In this document: positions 27,139-38,177 of the stretch, in pieces
Layout: every line of letters starts with the position of its first letter
How positions within the stretch are numbered: position 1 is the stretch's first letter
From: Thiohalospira halophila DSM 15071
GTDB taxonomy: Bacteria > Pseudomonadota > Gammaproteobacteria > Thiohalospirales > Thiohalospiraceae
Reading direction: 5' to 3'
Assembly: GCF_900112605.1 (NCBI RefSeq)
Contig: NZ_FOMJ01000006.1
Span: 124,001 to 188,000, forward strand
DNA: 64,000 nt
The notes under the pieces: generated by a model
Database searches by the model: none
What the model was told of the DNA's origin: nothing
The model's input: only the letters and a program-made list of their open reading frames with translations
Made by a program: the position numbers and the translations under genes

Positions 27139-27891
27139 ATGAACGACGAACAGCTCCTGCGCTACGGCCGCCAGATCCTCCTCGACGGCGTCGACATCGC
27201 CGGCCAGCAGCGCCTGGCCGACAGCCGCATCCTCATCCTCGGCCTCGGCGGCCTGGGCTCCCCCGCCGCCCTCTACCTGGCCGGGGCCGGGGTCGGCGAG
27301 CTGGTCCTGGTGGACGACGATGTCGTCGAGATCTCCAACCTCCAGCGCCAGATCGCCCACACCACCGCCGAGGCGGGCGCGGCCAAGGCCGAGTCCGCCG
27401 CCCGACGGATCGCGGCACTCAATCCGGAGGTCACCACCCGCCCCGTCACTCGACGGCTGGACGAGGCCGGGCTGGCCGCCGAGGTCGCCGGCGTCGACCT
27501 GGTCCTGGACTGCTCCGACAACTTCCCCACCCGCTTTGCCCTCAACCGCGCCTGCGCCGCCGCCGGCCGACCCCTGGTCTCCGGGGCGGCCATCCGCCTG
27601 GAGGGCCAGGTGGCGGTCTTCGACCATCGCACCGGCGGCCCCTGCTACCGCTGCCTCTACCGCGAGGAGGGGGCCGAGGCGGAGCGCTGCAGCGAGGCCG
27701 GGGTCCTGGGACCGGCGGTGGGGATCGTGGGGAGCTGGCAGGCCGCGGAGGCACTGAAGCTGCTACTGGGAGTGGGGACGCCGCTCACCGGCCGGCTGCT
27801 CATGCTCGACCTGGCAGCCGGGGACTGCCGTACGCTGACCCTGCGCGCCGACCCGGCCTGTCCGGTCTGCGGGGGCCATGGCGACGCCTGA
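27139..27891 (+). CDS. moeB: MoeB/ThiF/HesA-type adenylyltransferase
   Basis: A 250-residue E1-like enzyme that adenylates the C-terminus of ubiquitin-like sulfur carriers (MoaD for molybdopterin, ThiS for thiamine). Present are 'RYGRQILLDGVDIAGQQRL', the nucleotide loop 'LGLGGLGSPAALYLAGAGVG', 'DDDVVEISNLQRQIAHT', the catalytic Asp region 'VLDCSDNFPTRF', and zinc-binding pairs CYRC and CPVC. No rhodanese domain is attached. It overlaps the JAMM gene by 14 bp. Whether it serves MoaD or ThiS is not decidable here, since no carrier gene is adjacent. Confidence 0.92.
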   Translation: MNDEQLLRYGRQILLDGVDIAGQQRLADSRILILGLGGLGSPAALYLAGAGVGELVLVDDDVVEISNLQRQIAHTTAEAGAAKAESAARRIAALNPEVTTRPVTRRLDEAGLAAEVAGVDLVLDCSDNFPTRFALNRACAAAGRPLVSGAAIRLEGQVAVFDHRTGGPCYRCLYREEGAEAERCSEAGVLGPAVGIVGSWQAAEALKLLLGVGTPLTGRLLMLDLAAGDCRTLTLRADPACPVCGGHGDA

Positions 27892-28303
27892 GGTGCCACC
27901 CGGGCGGCTGCTGGCGACGCTGCTGGAACGGGCGCGGCGCTCGCCGGGGCAGGAGATCTGCGGCCTGCTGGTCCGCGATGGTGACGGCGCCTGGCATCAC
28001 TGGCCGGTGACCAACGCCCACGAGTCGCCGGAGCGGGCCTTCCTCATGGAGCCGGGGGAGCAGATCGCCGCCTTTCGCGCCCTGCGGGAGCGGGCGTGGA
28101 CCCTGGCCGCCATCTACCACTCCCACCCGGAAGGCGAGGCGATCCCCTCGGCCACGGACGCCGCCGAGGCGGCGTGGGAGACCCTGCACCTGCTGGTTGC
28201 CCCGCGGGCGGCAGCACCGGTTCGCGGCTGGTGGTGGGATGGTGGGCGATTTACCGAGGTAGCGCTGCCACCGCCGGACGGGGACTCAATGCCGGGTCGG
28301 TGA
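27878..28303 (+). CDS. JAMM/Mov34 (M67) metalloprotease-like protein
   Basis: A 141-residue JAB1/MPN-domain protein with the full zinc-protease signature: Glu26 (GQEICGLL) and 'HSHPEGEAIPSATD' (His81, His83, Ser91, Asp94). Bacterial relatives (for example Mec of the CysM/CysO route) trim ubiquitin-like sulfur carriers to expose the Gly-Gly end. Its reading frame begins inside moeB, so E1-like enzyme and deconjugase/processing protease are probably co-translated. The 3' end overlaps the convergent hslO gene by 18 bp. The target is unknown. Confidence 0.92.
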   Translation: MATPEVPPGRLLATLLERARRSPGQEICGLLVRDGDGAWHHWPVTNAHESPERAFLMEPGEQIAAFRALRERAWTLAAIYHSHPEGEAIPSATDAAEAAWETLHLLVAPRAAAPVRGWWWDGGRFTEVALPPPDGDSMPGR

Positions 28304-29164
28304 ACCACCCAGGGGGTCGTCGGCGGCGAAGAGCTGCTCGGCGTCCACCGGGTCGAAGTGGAAGTGGCGATTGCAGAACTCGCAGTTCACGTCCACGGCA
28401 CCCTGCTCGGCGATGATGGAGCGGACCTCGTCCACGCCCAGGGAGCGCAGGGTGCCGGCCACCCGCTCGCGGCTGCAGGAGCAAGCAAAGCGCACCGGCT
28501 CGGCCTCGAACAGCCGCAGGTCCTCCTCGTGGAAGAGGCGGTGCCGCAGCCGGTCCCCGTCCAGCCCCAGCAGTTCGGCCTCGGTCACGGTATCGGCCAG
28601 GTGGCAGGCGCGCTCCCAGGTATCGCTGTCCTCATCGCTCTGGCCGGGGATGCGCTGGAGCATGAGGCCGCTGGCCCGGCGGCCGTCCACCGCCAGCCAC
28701 AGCCGCGTGGGGAGCTGCTCGGACCGATCCAGATAGCCCTCGAAGGCGCCGGCCAGATCGGCCCCCTCCAGGGGGACGATGCCCTGGTAGCGCTCACCGC
28801 CGTCCTCCGGCTCCAGGGTGATGGCCATGCGGCCGTCGCCGAAGGCGGCTGCCAGGTCCGCCCCCTCGGGAACCCGGGCGTTGGATTGCGCCATGCCGCG
28901 CAGGGTCCGCTGGGCGGTGGCCTCGGCCACCAGCAGGTTCACCGGCCCGTGGCCGCTGACCTGCACCACCAACCGGCCGTAGCCCTTGAGAGTGGACCCC
29001 ATCAGGCCCGCGGCCACCAGGGTCTCCCCCAGCAGGCGCCGCACCGGGGTGGGATAGTCGTGGCGGGCAAGGATCGCCTGCCAGGTCCCGTCCAGGTGGA
29101 GGTACTGGCCGCGCACCGCGGCGTGCTCGAAGAGGAAGCGCTGGAGGGTGTCCTGGCTGCTCAT
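28286..29164 (-). CDS. hslO: Redox-regulated chaperone Hsp33
   Basis: A 292-residue cytoplasmic holdase activated by oxidative unfolding. The C-terminal zinc centre is intact: CSC (FACSCSRERV) and CEFC (VNCEFCNRHF), about 30 residues apart. The N-terminal substrate domain begins 'DTLQRFLFEHAAVRGQYLHL' and the linker is complete. It ends with an extra tail after the zinc domain (DPVDAEQLFAADDPLGG). Transcribed toward the JAMM gene, it overlaps that gene's end by 18 bp. Confidence 0.96.
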   Translation of the reverse strand: MSSQDTLQRFLFEHAAVRGQYLHLDGTWQAILARHDYPTPVRRLLGETLVAAGLMGSTLKGYGRLVVQVSGHGPVNLLVAEATAQRTLRGMAQSNARVPEGADLAAAFGDGRMAITLEPEDGGERYQGIVPLEGADLAGAFEGYLDRSEQLPTRLWLAVDGRRASGLMLQRIPGQSDEDSDTWERACHLADTVTEAELLGLDGDRLRHRLFHEEDLRLFEAEPVRFACSCSRERVAGTLRSLGVDEVRSIIAEQGAVDVNCEFCNRHFHFDPVDAEQLFAADDPLGGSPTRH

Positions 29165-29191
29165 TACCTTCCGCCAGAGCCGCGATGCGGC

Positions 29192-30631
29192 TCAGCCATT
29201 GAGCTTCTCCTTGAGCCGCTCGTTGACCTGCTGGGGGTTCGCCTTGCCGCCGGAGGCCTTCATCACCTGGCCGACGAAGAAGCCCATGAGCTTGTCCTTG
29301 CCGCCGCGGTAGGCCTCTACCTGCTCCGGATTGGCGGCCATGACCTCGTCGATGACGGCATCGATGGCGGAGGTATCGGTGATCTGCTTGAGCCCCCGCG
29401 CCTCGATGACCGTATCGGCATCGCCCTCACCGGCCCACATGGCCTCGAAGACCTCCTTGGCGATCTTCCCGGAGATGGTCTCGTCCTGGATCCGGTTGAG
29501 CAGGCCGGCCAGCCCCTCGGCGGAGACCGGGCTCGCGGTGATGTCGAGGTCGTCCCGGTTCATGGCTGCGGCCAGCTCGCCGGTGACCCAGTTGGCGCAG
29601 AGCTTGGGGTCATCGCCTACGGCGGCGACCACGGCCTCGTAGTAGTCGGCCAGGGCGCGGGTATCGGTGAGCACCGCGGCGTCGTAGCGGGAGAGGCCGT
29701 AGTCGGCCATGAAGCGATCGCGCTTGGCGTCCGGCAGCTCCGGCAGGGCGGAGCGGGCCTCGTCCACGAAGGCCTGGTCGATGGCCAGCGGCAGCAGGTC
29801 GGGATCGGGGAAGTACCGGTAGTCGGTGGCCTCCTCCTTGCTGCGCATGGAGCGGGTCTCGTCCTTCGCCGCGTCGTAGAGGCGCGTCTCCTGGACCACC
29901 CGGCCGCCGCCCTCGAGGACGTCGATCTGGCGCTCCACCTCGAAGTCGATGGCGCGCTCCAGGAAACGGAAGGAGTTGACGTTCTTGATCTCCGTCCGGG
30001 TCCCGAAGCGGTGCTCGCCCACCGGCCGCACGGAGACGTTGGCGTCCATGCGGAAGGAGCCCTCCTGCATGTTGCCGTCGCAGATCTCCAGGTACTGGAC
30101 CAGGGCGTGGAGCTTGCGGGCGTAGGCGGAGGCCTCCCTGGCCGTGCGCATGTCCGGCTCGGAGACGATCTCCAGCAGCGGCGTCCCGGCCCGGTTGAGG
30201 TCGATCCCGCTCATGCCGTGGAAGTCCTCGTGGAGCGACTTGCCGGCATCCTCCTCCAGGTGGGCCCGGGTGATGCCGATGGTCTTGGCCTCGTCGGCCC
30301 CCTCCGGCTCGATGGCCATCTCGCCATGGCGGACCACCGGCAGCTCGTACTGGCTGATCTGGTAGCCCTTGGGCAGGTCGGCGTAGAAGTAGTTCTTCCG
30401 CGCAAAGACCGAGGTGGGCGCGATCTCGGCGCCGATGGCCAGGCCCAGCTTCACCGCCATGCGCACCGCCTCGTGGTTGAGCACCGGCAGCACCCCGGGC
30501 ATGGCCAGGTCGATGGCGCAGGCCTGGGTGTTGGGCTCGGCGCCGTAGGCGGTGGAGGCGCCGGAGAAGATCTTGGTCTGCGTGGCGAGCTGGGTGTGGA
30601 TCTCCAGCCCGATGATGGTCTCCCACTCCAT
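29192..30631 (-). CDS. gatB: Asp/Glu-tRNA amidotransferase subunit B
   Basis: A 479-residue tRNA-binding and kinase subunit of GatCAB, which amidates misacylated Asp-tRNA(Asn) and/or Glu-tRNA(Gln). Motifs include '[19 protein letters not shown]', '[20 protein letters not shown]', '[20 protein letters not shown]' and the C-terminal YqeY-like domain ending in '[20 protein letters not shown]'. It starts 2 bp after gatA. The presence of gatCAB implies indirect Asn-tRNA and/or Gln-tRNA formation, though GlnRS could coexist elsewhere. Confidence 0.97.
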   Translation of the reverse strand: MEWETIIGLEIHTQLATQTKIFSGASTAYGAEPNTQACAIDLAMPGVLPVLNHEAVRMAVKLGLAIGAEIAPTSVFARKNYFYADLPKGYQISQYELPVVRHGEMAIEPEGADEAKTIGITRAHLEEDAGKSLHEDFHGMSGIDLNRAGTPLLEIVSEPDMRTAREASAYARKLHALVQYLEICDGNMQEGSFRMDANVSVRPVGEHRFGTRTEIKNVNSFRFLERAIDFEVERQIDVLEGGGRVVQETRLYDAAKDETRSMRSKEEATDYRYFPDPDLLPLAIDQAFVDEARSALPELPDAKRDRFMADYGLSRYDAAVLTDTRALADYYEAVVAAVGDDPKLCANWVTGELAAAMNRDDLDITASPVSAEGLAGLLNRIQDETISGKIAKEVFEAMWAGEGDADTVIEARGLKQITDTSAIDAVIDEVMAANPEQVEAYRGGKDKLMGFFVGQVMKASGGKANPQQVNERLKEKLNG

Positions 30632-30633
30632 GA

Positions 30634-32103
30634 TTACGCCCCCTCGCCGTTGGCCGTGGCTCCGGGCGCCACGCGCTGGTGCCAGTCGGTGACCTGCTGA
30701 TAGCGGTGGGCGGCGTTGAGCAGGCCCGGCTCGTCGAAGTAGTTGCCGATGAGCTGCAGCCCCACCGGGCGGCCGTCCACCAGTCCCGCCGGCACCGACA
30801 TCGCCGGCAGGCCGGCGAGGTTGGCGGCGATGGTGTAGATGTCCGACAGGTACATGGAGACGGGGTCGGTCTTCTCGCCGATATTGAAGGCCGGCCCGGG
30901 GGCGGTGGGCCCGAGCAGCAGGTCCACCTCCTCGAAGGCGGCCATGAAGTCGTTCTTGATGAGCCGGCGCATGCGCTGCGCCTTGAGGTAGTAGGCGTCG
31001 AAGTAGCCGGCGGAGAGGGCGTAGGTCCCCACCATCACGCGGCGCTTGACCTCGTCGCCGAAGCCCTCCCCGCGGGAGCGCTTGTAGAGGTCCTCCAGGT
31101 CCTCGGGATCCTGGCAGCGGTGGCCGTAGCGCACGCCGTCGAAGCGCGAGAGGTTGGAGGAGCACTCCGCCGGGGCGATGACGTAGTAGGTCGGCACGGC
31201 CAGCTCAGCATGGGGCAGGGAAACCTCGCGGATCTCGGCGCCCAGGCCGCGGAACTCCTCGATGGCGGCCTCCAGGGCGCGCGCGGTGCCCGCATCCAGA
31301 CCACTGCCGAAGTACTCCTTCGGCAGGCCGATGCGCAGCCCCTCGAGACTGCGCCCCAGCCCCTCGGTATAGTCCGGCACCGGCTCCTGGAGGCTGGTGG
31401 AGTCGCGCTCGTCGAAGCCGGCCATGGCGCCGAGCAGCAGCGCACAGTCCTCGGCGGTGCGCGCCATGGGGCCCGCCTGATCGAGGCTGGAGGCGAAGGC
31501 GATCATCCCCCAGCGGGAGACGCGGCCGTAGGTGGGCTTGAGCCCGGTCACGCCGCACAGCGCCGCCGGCTGGCGAATGGAACCGCCGGTATCGGTCCCG
31601 GTGGTGCCGGGGACCAGGCCGGCGGCCACCGCCGCCGCCGAGCCGCCGGAGGAGCCACCCGGCACCGCCTGCGGGTCCCAGGGGTTGCGCACGGGGCCGT
31701 AGTAGCTGGTCTCGTTGGACGACCCCATGGCGAACTCGTCCATGTTGGTCTTGCCCAGGTTCACCAGCCCGGCGCCCGCCATCCGTTCCACCACGGTGGC
31801 GTCGTAGGGGGCGACGAAGGAATCGAGCATGCGCGAGCCGCAGGAGGTCTTGAGCCCGTCGGTGCAGAAGATGTCCTTGTGGGCCATGGGCAGCCCGGCC
31901 AGCGGCCCGGCCCGACCGGCGGCGCGCTCGGCATCGGCGGCCCGGGCCGCGGCGCGGGCGCCCTCGGCATCCACGGTAATGAAGGCGTTGTGCGTATCCG
32001 CGTCGATCCGCTCCAGCGCCTCGGTGACCAGCTCCTCGCCGGAGCAGTCGCCGGCGGCCACGGCGTCGCGCATCGCGCGCAGGGTCTTCGGTTTATCAGC
32101 CAT
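30634..32103 (-). CDS. gatA: Asp/Glu-tRNA amidotransferase subunit A
   Basis: A 489-residue amidase-signature glutaminase subunit. The Ser-cisSer-Lys triad is visible: Lys in '[20 protein letters not shown]', Ser in '[18 protein letters not shown]' and Ser in '[17 protein letters not shown]'. It releases ammonia from glutamine and channels it to GatB. The ATG start (32103) lies 4 bp after gatC; an upstream in-frame ATG inside gatC is not used in related proteins. Confidence 0.97.
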   Translation of the reverse strand: MADKPKTLRAMRDAVAAGDCSGEELVTEALERIDADTHNAFITVDAEGARAAARAADAERAAGRAGPLAGLPMAHKDIFCTDGLKTSCGSRMLDSFVAPYDATVVERMAGAGLVNLGKTNMDEFAMGSSNETSYYGPVRNPWDPQAVPGGSSGGSAAAVAAGLVPGTTGTDTGGSIRQPAALCGVTGLKPTYGRVSRWGMIAFASSLDQAGPMARTAEDCALLLGAMAGFDERDSTSLQEPVPDYTEGLGRSLEGLRIGLPKEYFGSGLDAGTARALEAAIEEFRGLGAEIREVSLPHAELAVPTYYVIAPAECSSNLSRFDGVRYGHRCQDPEDLEDLYKRSRGEGFGDEVKRRVMVGTYALSAGYFDAYYLKAQRMRRLIKNDFMAAFEEVDLLLGPTAPGPAFNIGEKTDPVSMYLSDIYTIAANLAGLPAMSVPAGLVDGRPVGLQLIGNYFDEPGLLNAAHRYQQVTDWHQRVAPGATANGEGA

Positions 32104-32107
32104 GGTC

Positions 32108-33612
<1,505 letters not shown>

Positions 33613-33688
33613 TGATGGCGGTACGCCCTCTCGGGGCCTCCCCTAGCATCGACAGCCTCAGGGGGCATACGCCCTCGGGGGGTCGTTC

Positions 33689-34585
33689 ATAAAGTCCCTG
33701 TTCGTCCATGGCCCTTCGGTCACCGCCCGCCTGGTCCTGGTCACCCTCCTCTCGGTGAGCCTGATGGCCGTCGACCATCGCCAGAATCACCTGGAGACCA
33801 TCCGCGGAATGGTCTCCACGGTGATCTATCCCCTGCAGCTGGCTGCCGACGCACCCGCCTCACTGGCCGGCATGCTGTCCAGCGCCATGACCTCCCAGCG
33901 CGATCTCCGGCGGGAGCTGGCAGAACTCAAGCGGGAGCGCCTCTTCCTGGAGGCGGAGCTCCAGCGCATGGCGGCCCTGGAGGCGGAGAACGAGCGCCTG
34001 CGCCGACTGTTCGAATCCAGCCGCGCCCTGGACGAGCGGCTGGAGATCGCCGAGATCCTCTCCGTGGACCTCGACCCCTTCAGCCGCCAGGTCGCCCTGA
34101 ACAAGGGCAGCCAGCAGGATCTCTATCGCGGCCAGCCCGTGCTGGACCGGGACGGCGTCATGGGTCAGCTCACCCATGTGGGCCCGCTCTCCAGTACTGC
34201 CATGCTGCTCACCGATCCGGCCCACGCCATCCCGGTCCAGATCAATCGTACCGGTCGCCGGGCCATCGCCGTGGGCACCGGTTCGGCGGAGCGGCTGGAC
34301 ATCCCCTACATCCCCAACAACGCGGATATCCGGAACGGTGACCTGCTGGTCACCTCCGGCCTGGGAGGGCGCTTCCCGTCCGGCTATCCGGTCGCCCGGA
34401 TCACGAACATCGAGCCGCGCCCGGGTGAATCCTACGCCCGCGTCGACGCCGAGCCGCTGGCCCGGATCCACCGGGTCCGCGAGGTCCTGCTGGTCTGGTC
34501 CGACCAGGGCGACAACCCGGCCGGGGAGCCATCGGTGCCGGCCGAGACGGCGCCGGCCGGGGCGGCCGACGAGGAGGCGCCATGA
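33689..34585 (+). CDS. mreC: Rod-shape-determining protein MreC (apparent ATA start)
   Basis: A 298-residue periplasmic elongasome scaffold with one N-terminal membrane helix (about residues 11-25), a coiled coil (about residues 55-110, 'RRELAELKRERLFLEAELQR') and two beta domains ('GQPVLDRDGVMGQLTHVGP', 'GDLLVTSGLGGRFPSGYPVA'). The family-typical N-terminus KSLFVHGPSVTARLVLVTLL is encoded, yet the codon before it is ATA at 33689, with a G-rich ribosome-site-like stretch ending six bases upstream. No ATG, GTG or TTG occurs in frame between the upstream stop (33644) and a GTG at 33755. Starting at that GTG would delete the membrane helix. Either AUA initiates, a CTG at 33698 is used, or the base call is wrong. 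It overlaps mreD (ATGA). Confidence 0.85.
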   Translation: MKSLFVHGPSVTARLVLVTLLSVSLMAVDHRQNHLETIRGMVSTVIYPLQLAADAPASLAGMLSSAMTSQRDLRRELAELKRERLFLEAELQRMAALEAENERLRRLFESSRALDERLEIAEILSVDLDPFSRQVALNKGSQQDLYRGQPVLDRDGVMGQLTHVGPLSSTAMLLTDPAHAIPVQINRTGRRAIAVGTGSAERLDIPYIPNNADIRNGDLLVTSGLGGRFPSGYPVARITNIEPRPGESYARVDAEPLARIHRVREVLLVWSDQGDNPAGEPSVPAETAPAGAADEEAP

Positions 34586-35067
34586 GCACCGGCCGTCGCG
34601 GCATTGGCCTCATCTTCGCCACCTTCGTGGCCGCACTGGTCCTGACCCTGGTGCCCATGCCGGACTGGAGCCGGCTGCTGCGCCCCGAGTGGACCCTGCT
34701 GGTGCTTACCTACTGGGCCATGGCGACCCCGGATCGGGTGGGCGTGGGCGTGGCCTGGCTCCTGGGGCTCTTCCAGGATGTGGCCGTGGGGACCCTGCTG
34801 GGCCAGCACGCCCTGACCTTTGCGCTGGTCACCTACGTGGTCCTGCGGCTGCATCCGCGGCTGCGGATCTATCCCGTGTGGCAGCAGGCGGTAAGCCTGC
34901 TGGTACTGGTGGCGCTGCACCTGCTCGTCACCCGCTGGATCATGGGCTTTACCGGGAATGCCCCCGAGACCCTGTGGTTCTGGGCCCCGGCCGCCACCAG
35001 CGCCGTCCTCTGGCCGTTGATCTTCGTCTTCCTGCGCCGACTGCGTCGGCGCTACCGTATCGCCTGA
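34582..35067 (+). CDS. mreD: Rod-shape-determining protein MreD
   Basis: A 161-residue inner-membrane protein with about five hydrophobic helices. Family-typical stretches are 'PDWSRLLRPEWTLLVLTYWA', 'GVGVAWLLGLFQDVAVGTLL' and 'GQHALTFALVTYVVLRLHPR'. It bridges MreC and the RodA-PBP2 synthase. The ATG overlaps the mreC stop, and mrdA starts 2 bp after its TGA. Confidence 0.94.
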   Translation: MSTGRRGIGLIFATFVAALVLTLVPMPDWSRLLRPEWTLLVLTYWAMATPDRVGVGVAWLLGLFQDVAVGTLLGQHALTFALVTYVVLRLHPRLRIYPVWQQAVSLLVLVALHLLVTRWIMGFTGNAPETLWFWAPAATSAVLWPLIFVFLRRLRRRYRIA

Positions 35068-35068
35068 G

Positions 35069-36922
35069 ATGGCCGATAATCACACCCTGCGCGACAAGGT
35101 CCGGGAGAGTCGGGTTGCCACCGTGCGCATCATCACGGCAGGCGTCATCGCCGGCCTTTTGCTGGTGGCACTCGGGGGCAGGCTCTTCTACCTCCAGATC
35201 CTCGACCATGAACGGCTGGCCACCCAGTCCCAGGCCAACCGGCTGAACCTCCAGCCGCTGCCGTCCACCCGGGGCCTGATCTACGACCGCGACGGCCGCC
35301 TGCTGGCGGAAAATGTCCCCACCTACAGCCTGGAGGTGGTGCCCGAACGGGTGGACGACCTGGGGGCCACCCTGACCGCTCTGCGCGAGGTCATCCCCTT
35401 CAGCGATGCCCAGCGCGAGCGCTTTCTGGAAGAGGTCGAGCGCAGCCGCTCCTTCGAGAGCATCCCCCTGCGCCTGCGACTCACCGAGAAGGAGGTCGCC
35501 CGCTTCGCCATCGACCGCCACCGCTTCCCCGGAGTGGATATCGAGGCGCGACTGTCCCGCCATTACCCCCTGGGCGAGACCACGGCCCACGTGGTCGGCT
35601 ACGTGGGCCGGATCTCGGCCGAGGAGGTCCGCCAGGCGGAGCCCGGTGCCTACCGCGGCCGGACCCACGTCGGCAAGGTCGGCATCGAGGCCGCCTATGA
35701 GGAATCACTCCGCGGGGAGACCGGCTTCGAACGGGTGGAGACCAACGCCCAGGGTCGCGTCCTGCGCGTGGTGGAGCGCGAGGACCCGATCCCCGGCCGC
35801 GACCTCCACCTGACCATCGATGCCGAGCTCCATCGTGCCGCCCACGACGCCTTCGGCGAGGAGAGCGGCGCCCTGGTCGCCCTGGAGCCGGAGACCGGCG
35901 ACGTCCTCGCCCTGGTCAGCTCCCCCGGCTACGACCCCAACGGATTCGTACGAGGCATGGAGCGGGAGGCGCTGAACGTCCTGAATCTGTCGCCCAACCA
36001 GCCCCTGTTCAACCGCGCCATCCGGGGCCGCTACCCTCCCGGCTCCACCATCAAGCCGCTGGTGGGCCTGGCCGGCCTGGAGACGGAGACGGTGGATCCC
36101 GACGATACCGTGGACTGCCACGGCCACTACGAGCCGGAGTTCGAGGACGAGCGGACCTACCGGGACTGGAAGGAAGAGGGTCACGGCCCCACGGATCTCC
36201 ACAAGTCCATCGCCCAGTCCTGCGACGTCTACTACTACGACCTCGCCTACCACCTGGGCATCGACCAGCTGGCCCCCTTCCTGGAGCGCTTCGGCCTGGG
36301 CCGGCCCACCGGCATCGACCTGGAGGGGGAGCGCGCCGGCGTGGTCCCCTCCCGGGAATGGAAGGAGGAGAACCGCCACGTCCGCTGGTTCCCCGGGGAG
36401 ACCCTCATCACCGGCATCGGCCAGGGCTACATGCTGGCGACCCCCCTGCAGCTCGCGGAGGCCACGGCCACGCTGGCCAACGGCGGCCACCGCATGCGCC
36501 CCCGGGTGGTCGCCCGGGAGGAGGGGCCCGAGGAGACGACCCCCCATCCCCCGGAGGAACAGGCCGACCTGGAGCTGGATCCCGGCAATGTCGAAGACGT
36601 CCGCGAGGGCATGGAGGGCGTCATCCACGGCCTGCGCGGGACCGCCCGCTCCATCGGCTGGCGCATCAACTACCGGATGGCCGGCAAGACCGGGACGGCC
36701 CAGGTCTTCGGCCTGGAGGAGGGCGAGGAGTACGTGGAGGAGGAGATCGTCAAGCGCCTCCGGGACCACGCCCTCTTCGTCGCCTTCGCCCCCGCGGACG
36801 ATCCCGAGATCGCCGTGGCCGTCATCGTCGAGAACGGCGGCAGCGGCGGGGCCGTCGCGGCCCCCATCGCCGAGCGGGTCATCACCCGCTTCCTGGAGTC
36901 CCGCGCCGAGGAGGGCTCATGA
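35069..36922 (+). CDS. mrdA: Penicillin-binding protein 2 (transpeptidase of the elongasome)
   Basis: A 617-residue class B PBP crosslinking lateral-wall peptidoglycan together with RodA. An N-terminal membrane anchor (about residues 20-42) precedes the pedestal domain ('STRGLIYDRDGRLLAENVPT') and the transpeptidase domain. The catalytic SxxK lies in 'RYPPGSTIKPLVGLAG', the second motif in 'SIAQSCDVYYYDLAY' and KTG in 'YRMAGKTGTAQVFG'. Several acidic stretches are typical of a salt-adapted protein. The TGA overlaps the rodA ATG. Confidence 0.97.
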   Translation: MADNHTLRDKVRESRVATVRIITAGVIAGLLLVALGGRLFYLQILDHERLATQSQANRLNLQPLPSTRGLIYDRDGRLLAENVPTYSLEVVPERVDDLGATLTALREVIPFSDAQRERFLEEVERSRSFESIPLRLRLTEKEVARFAIDRHRFPGVDIEARLSRHYPLGETTAHVVGYVGRISAEEVRQAEPGAYRGRTHVGKVGIEAAYEESLRGETGFERVETNAQGRVLRVVEREDPIPGRDLHLTIDAELHRAAHDAFGEESGALVALEPETGDVLALVSSPGYDPNGFVRGMEREALNVLNLSPNQPLFNRAIRGRYPPGSTIKPLVGLAGLETETVDPDDTVDCHGHYEPEFEDERTYRDWKEEGHGPTDLHKSIAQSCDVYYYDLAYHLGIDQLAPFLERFGLGRPTGIDLEGERAGVVPSREWKEENRHVRWFPGETLITGIGQGYMLATPLQLAEATATLANGGHRMRPRVVAREEGPEETTPHPPEEQADLELDPGNVEDVREGMEGVIHGLRGTARSIGWRINYRMAGKTGTAQVFGLEEGEEYVEEEIVKRLRDHALFVAFAPADDPEIAVAVIVENGGSGGAVAAPIAERVITRFLESRAEEGS

Positions 36923-38040
36923 GCAGCTCCGACCTCCCGGATACCGGCATGCTCTACAAGCGGCGCCTGAGCGATCGCCTGCACGTGGACATCCCCCTGC
37001 TGGTAGCGCTGCTCATCATCCTGGGCGGCGGTCTGGTGGTCATCTACAGCGCCAGTGACGAGAATCTCGGCCTCGTCTGGCGGCACGGAGCTCGCGCCGG
37101 TGCCGGTCTCCTCGGCGCCCTGTTCCTCGCCCAGATCCCCCCCGAGCAATTGCGCCGACTGCTGCCCTGGATCTACGGGCTGGGACTGGTCCTCCTGGTA
37201 CTGGTCCTCTACCTGGGGGATGCCAGCAAGGGGGCCCAGCGCTGGCTGGATCTCGGTTTCGTGCGCTTCCAGCCCTCGGAGCTGATGAAGCTCGCGGTCC
37301 CCGGCATGGTGGCCGCCTATCTGGCCAACACCGGCCTGCCCCCCGGCTTCCGCCATACCATGCTGGCACTGGCCCTGGTGGCCCTGCCCACCGGCCTGGT
37401 CATCCAGCAGCCCGATCTCGGAACGGGCCTGCTTATCGCCTCCTCCGGCTTCATCGTCCTCTTCCTGGGCGGGCTCCACTGGCGCTGGCTGGCGACCGGG
37501 GCCGCCCTGCTGGCTGCCTCGCTCCCGGTGGCCTGGAACCTCATCCACGACTACCAGCGCAGTCGCGTGCTGACCTTCCTCAACCCGGAGCGGGATCCCC
37601 TGGGGGCGGGCTACCACATCATCCAGTCCAAGATCGCCATCGGTTCCGGCGGCCTCTACGGCAAGGGCTGGCTCAACGGCAGCCAGTCCCATCTGGAATT
37701 CCTGCCGGAGCGCTCGACGGACTTCATCTTCGCGGTGCTCGCCGAGGAGTTCGGCTTCGCCGGCGGCCTCGCCGTCCTCGCCGCCTACGCCTTCGTCATC
37801 GGCCGCGGCCTGATGATCGCCCTGCAGGCCCAGGACGTCTTCGGCCGCCTGCTGGCCGGCGGGATCAGCCTCGGCTTCTTCGTCTACGCCTTCGTCAACA
37901 TCGGCATGGTGGCCGGCCTTCTTCCCGTAGTCGGCCTGCCCCTGCCCCTGGTGAGCTACGGCGGCAGCTCCCTGGTCTCCCTCATGGCCGGTTTCGGCCT
38001 GCTCATGTCCATCCAGACCCACCGCCGCTTCATCCACTAG
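36919..38040 (+). CDS. rodA: SEDS peptidoglycan polymerase RodA
   Basis: A 373-residue polytopic glycosyltransferase of the SEDS family that polymerises lipid II for elongation. Ten hydrophobic segments are visible, with conserved 'GAQRWLDLGFVRFQPSELMK', 'IQQPDLGTGLLIASSGFIVL', 'YHIIQSKIAIGSGGLYGKGW' and 'GLPLPLVSYGGSSLVSLMAG'. The ATG overlaps the mrdA stop (ATGA), coupling polymerase and transpeptidase. No gene lies in the 137 bp before mltB. Confidence 0.97.
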   Translation: MSSSDLPDTGMLYKRRLSDRLHVDIPLLVALLIILGGGLVVIYSASDENLGLVWRHGARAGAGLLGALFLAQIPPEQLRRLLPWIYGLGLVLLVLVLYLGDASKGAQRWLDLGFVRFQPSELMKLAVPGMVAAYLANTGLPPGFRHTMLALALVALPTGLVIQQPDLGTGLLIASSGFIVLFLGGLHWRWLATGAALLAASLPVAWNLIHDYQRSRVLTFLNPERDPLGAGYHIIQSKIAIGSGGLYGKGWLNGSQSHLEFLPERSTDFIFAVLAEEFGFAGGLAVLAAYAFVIGRGLMIALQAQDVFGRLLAGGISLGFFVYAFVNIGMVAGLLPVVGLPLPLVSYGGSSLVSLMAGFGLLMSIQTHRRFIH

Positions 38041-38177
38041 CCCTGCAATCAGTTGGTTACGCGATCTCATTCACGATCCACGAGAAAAGGTTCGATGAAA
38101 CCCACGCCAGTCGCGCAATTCCGTCTTGCACGGGGGCGGCGTTGCGCTACCATGGGGCCGTTCCCCGGAGGGCCTCC

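Noticed and set aside
33755-34585. Short mreC beginning at GTG 33755
   Set aside because: It removes the membrane helix and conserved N-terminus, which are encoded just upstream in the same frame.
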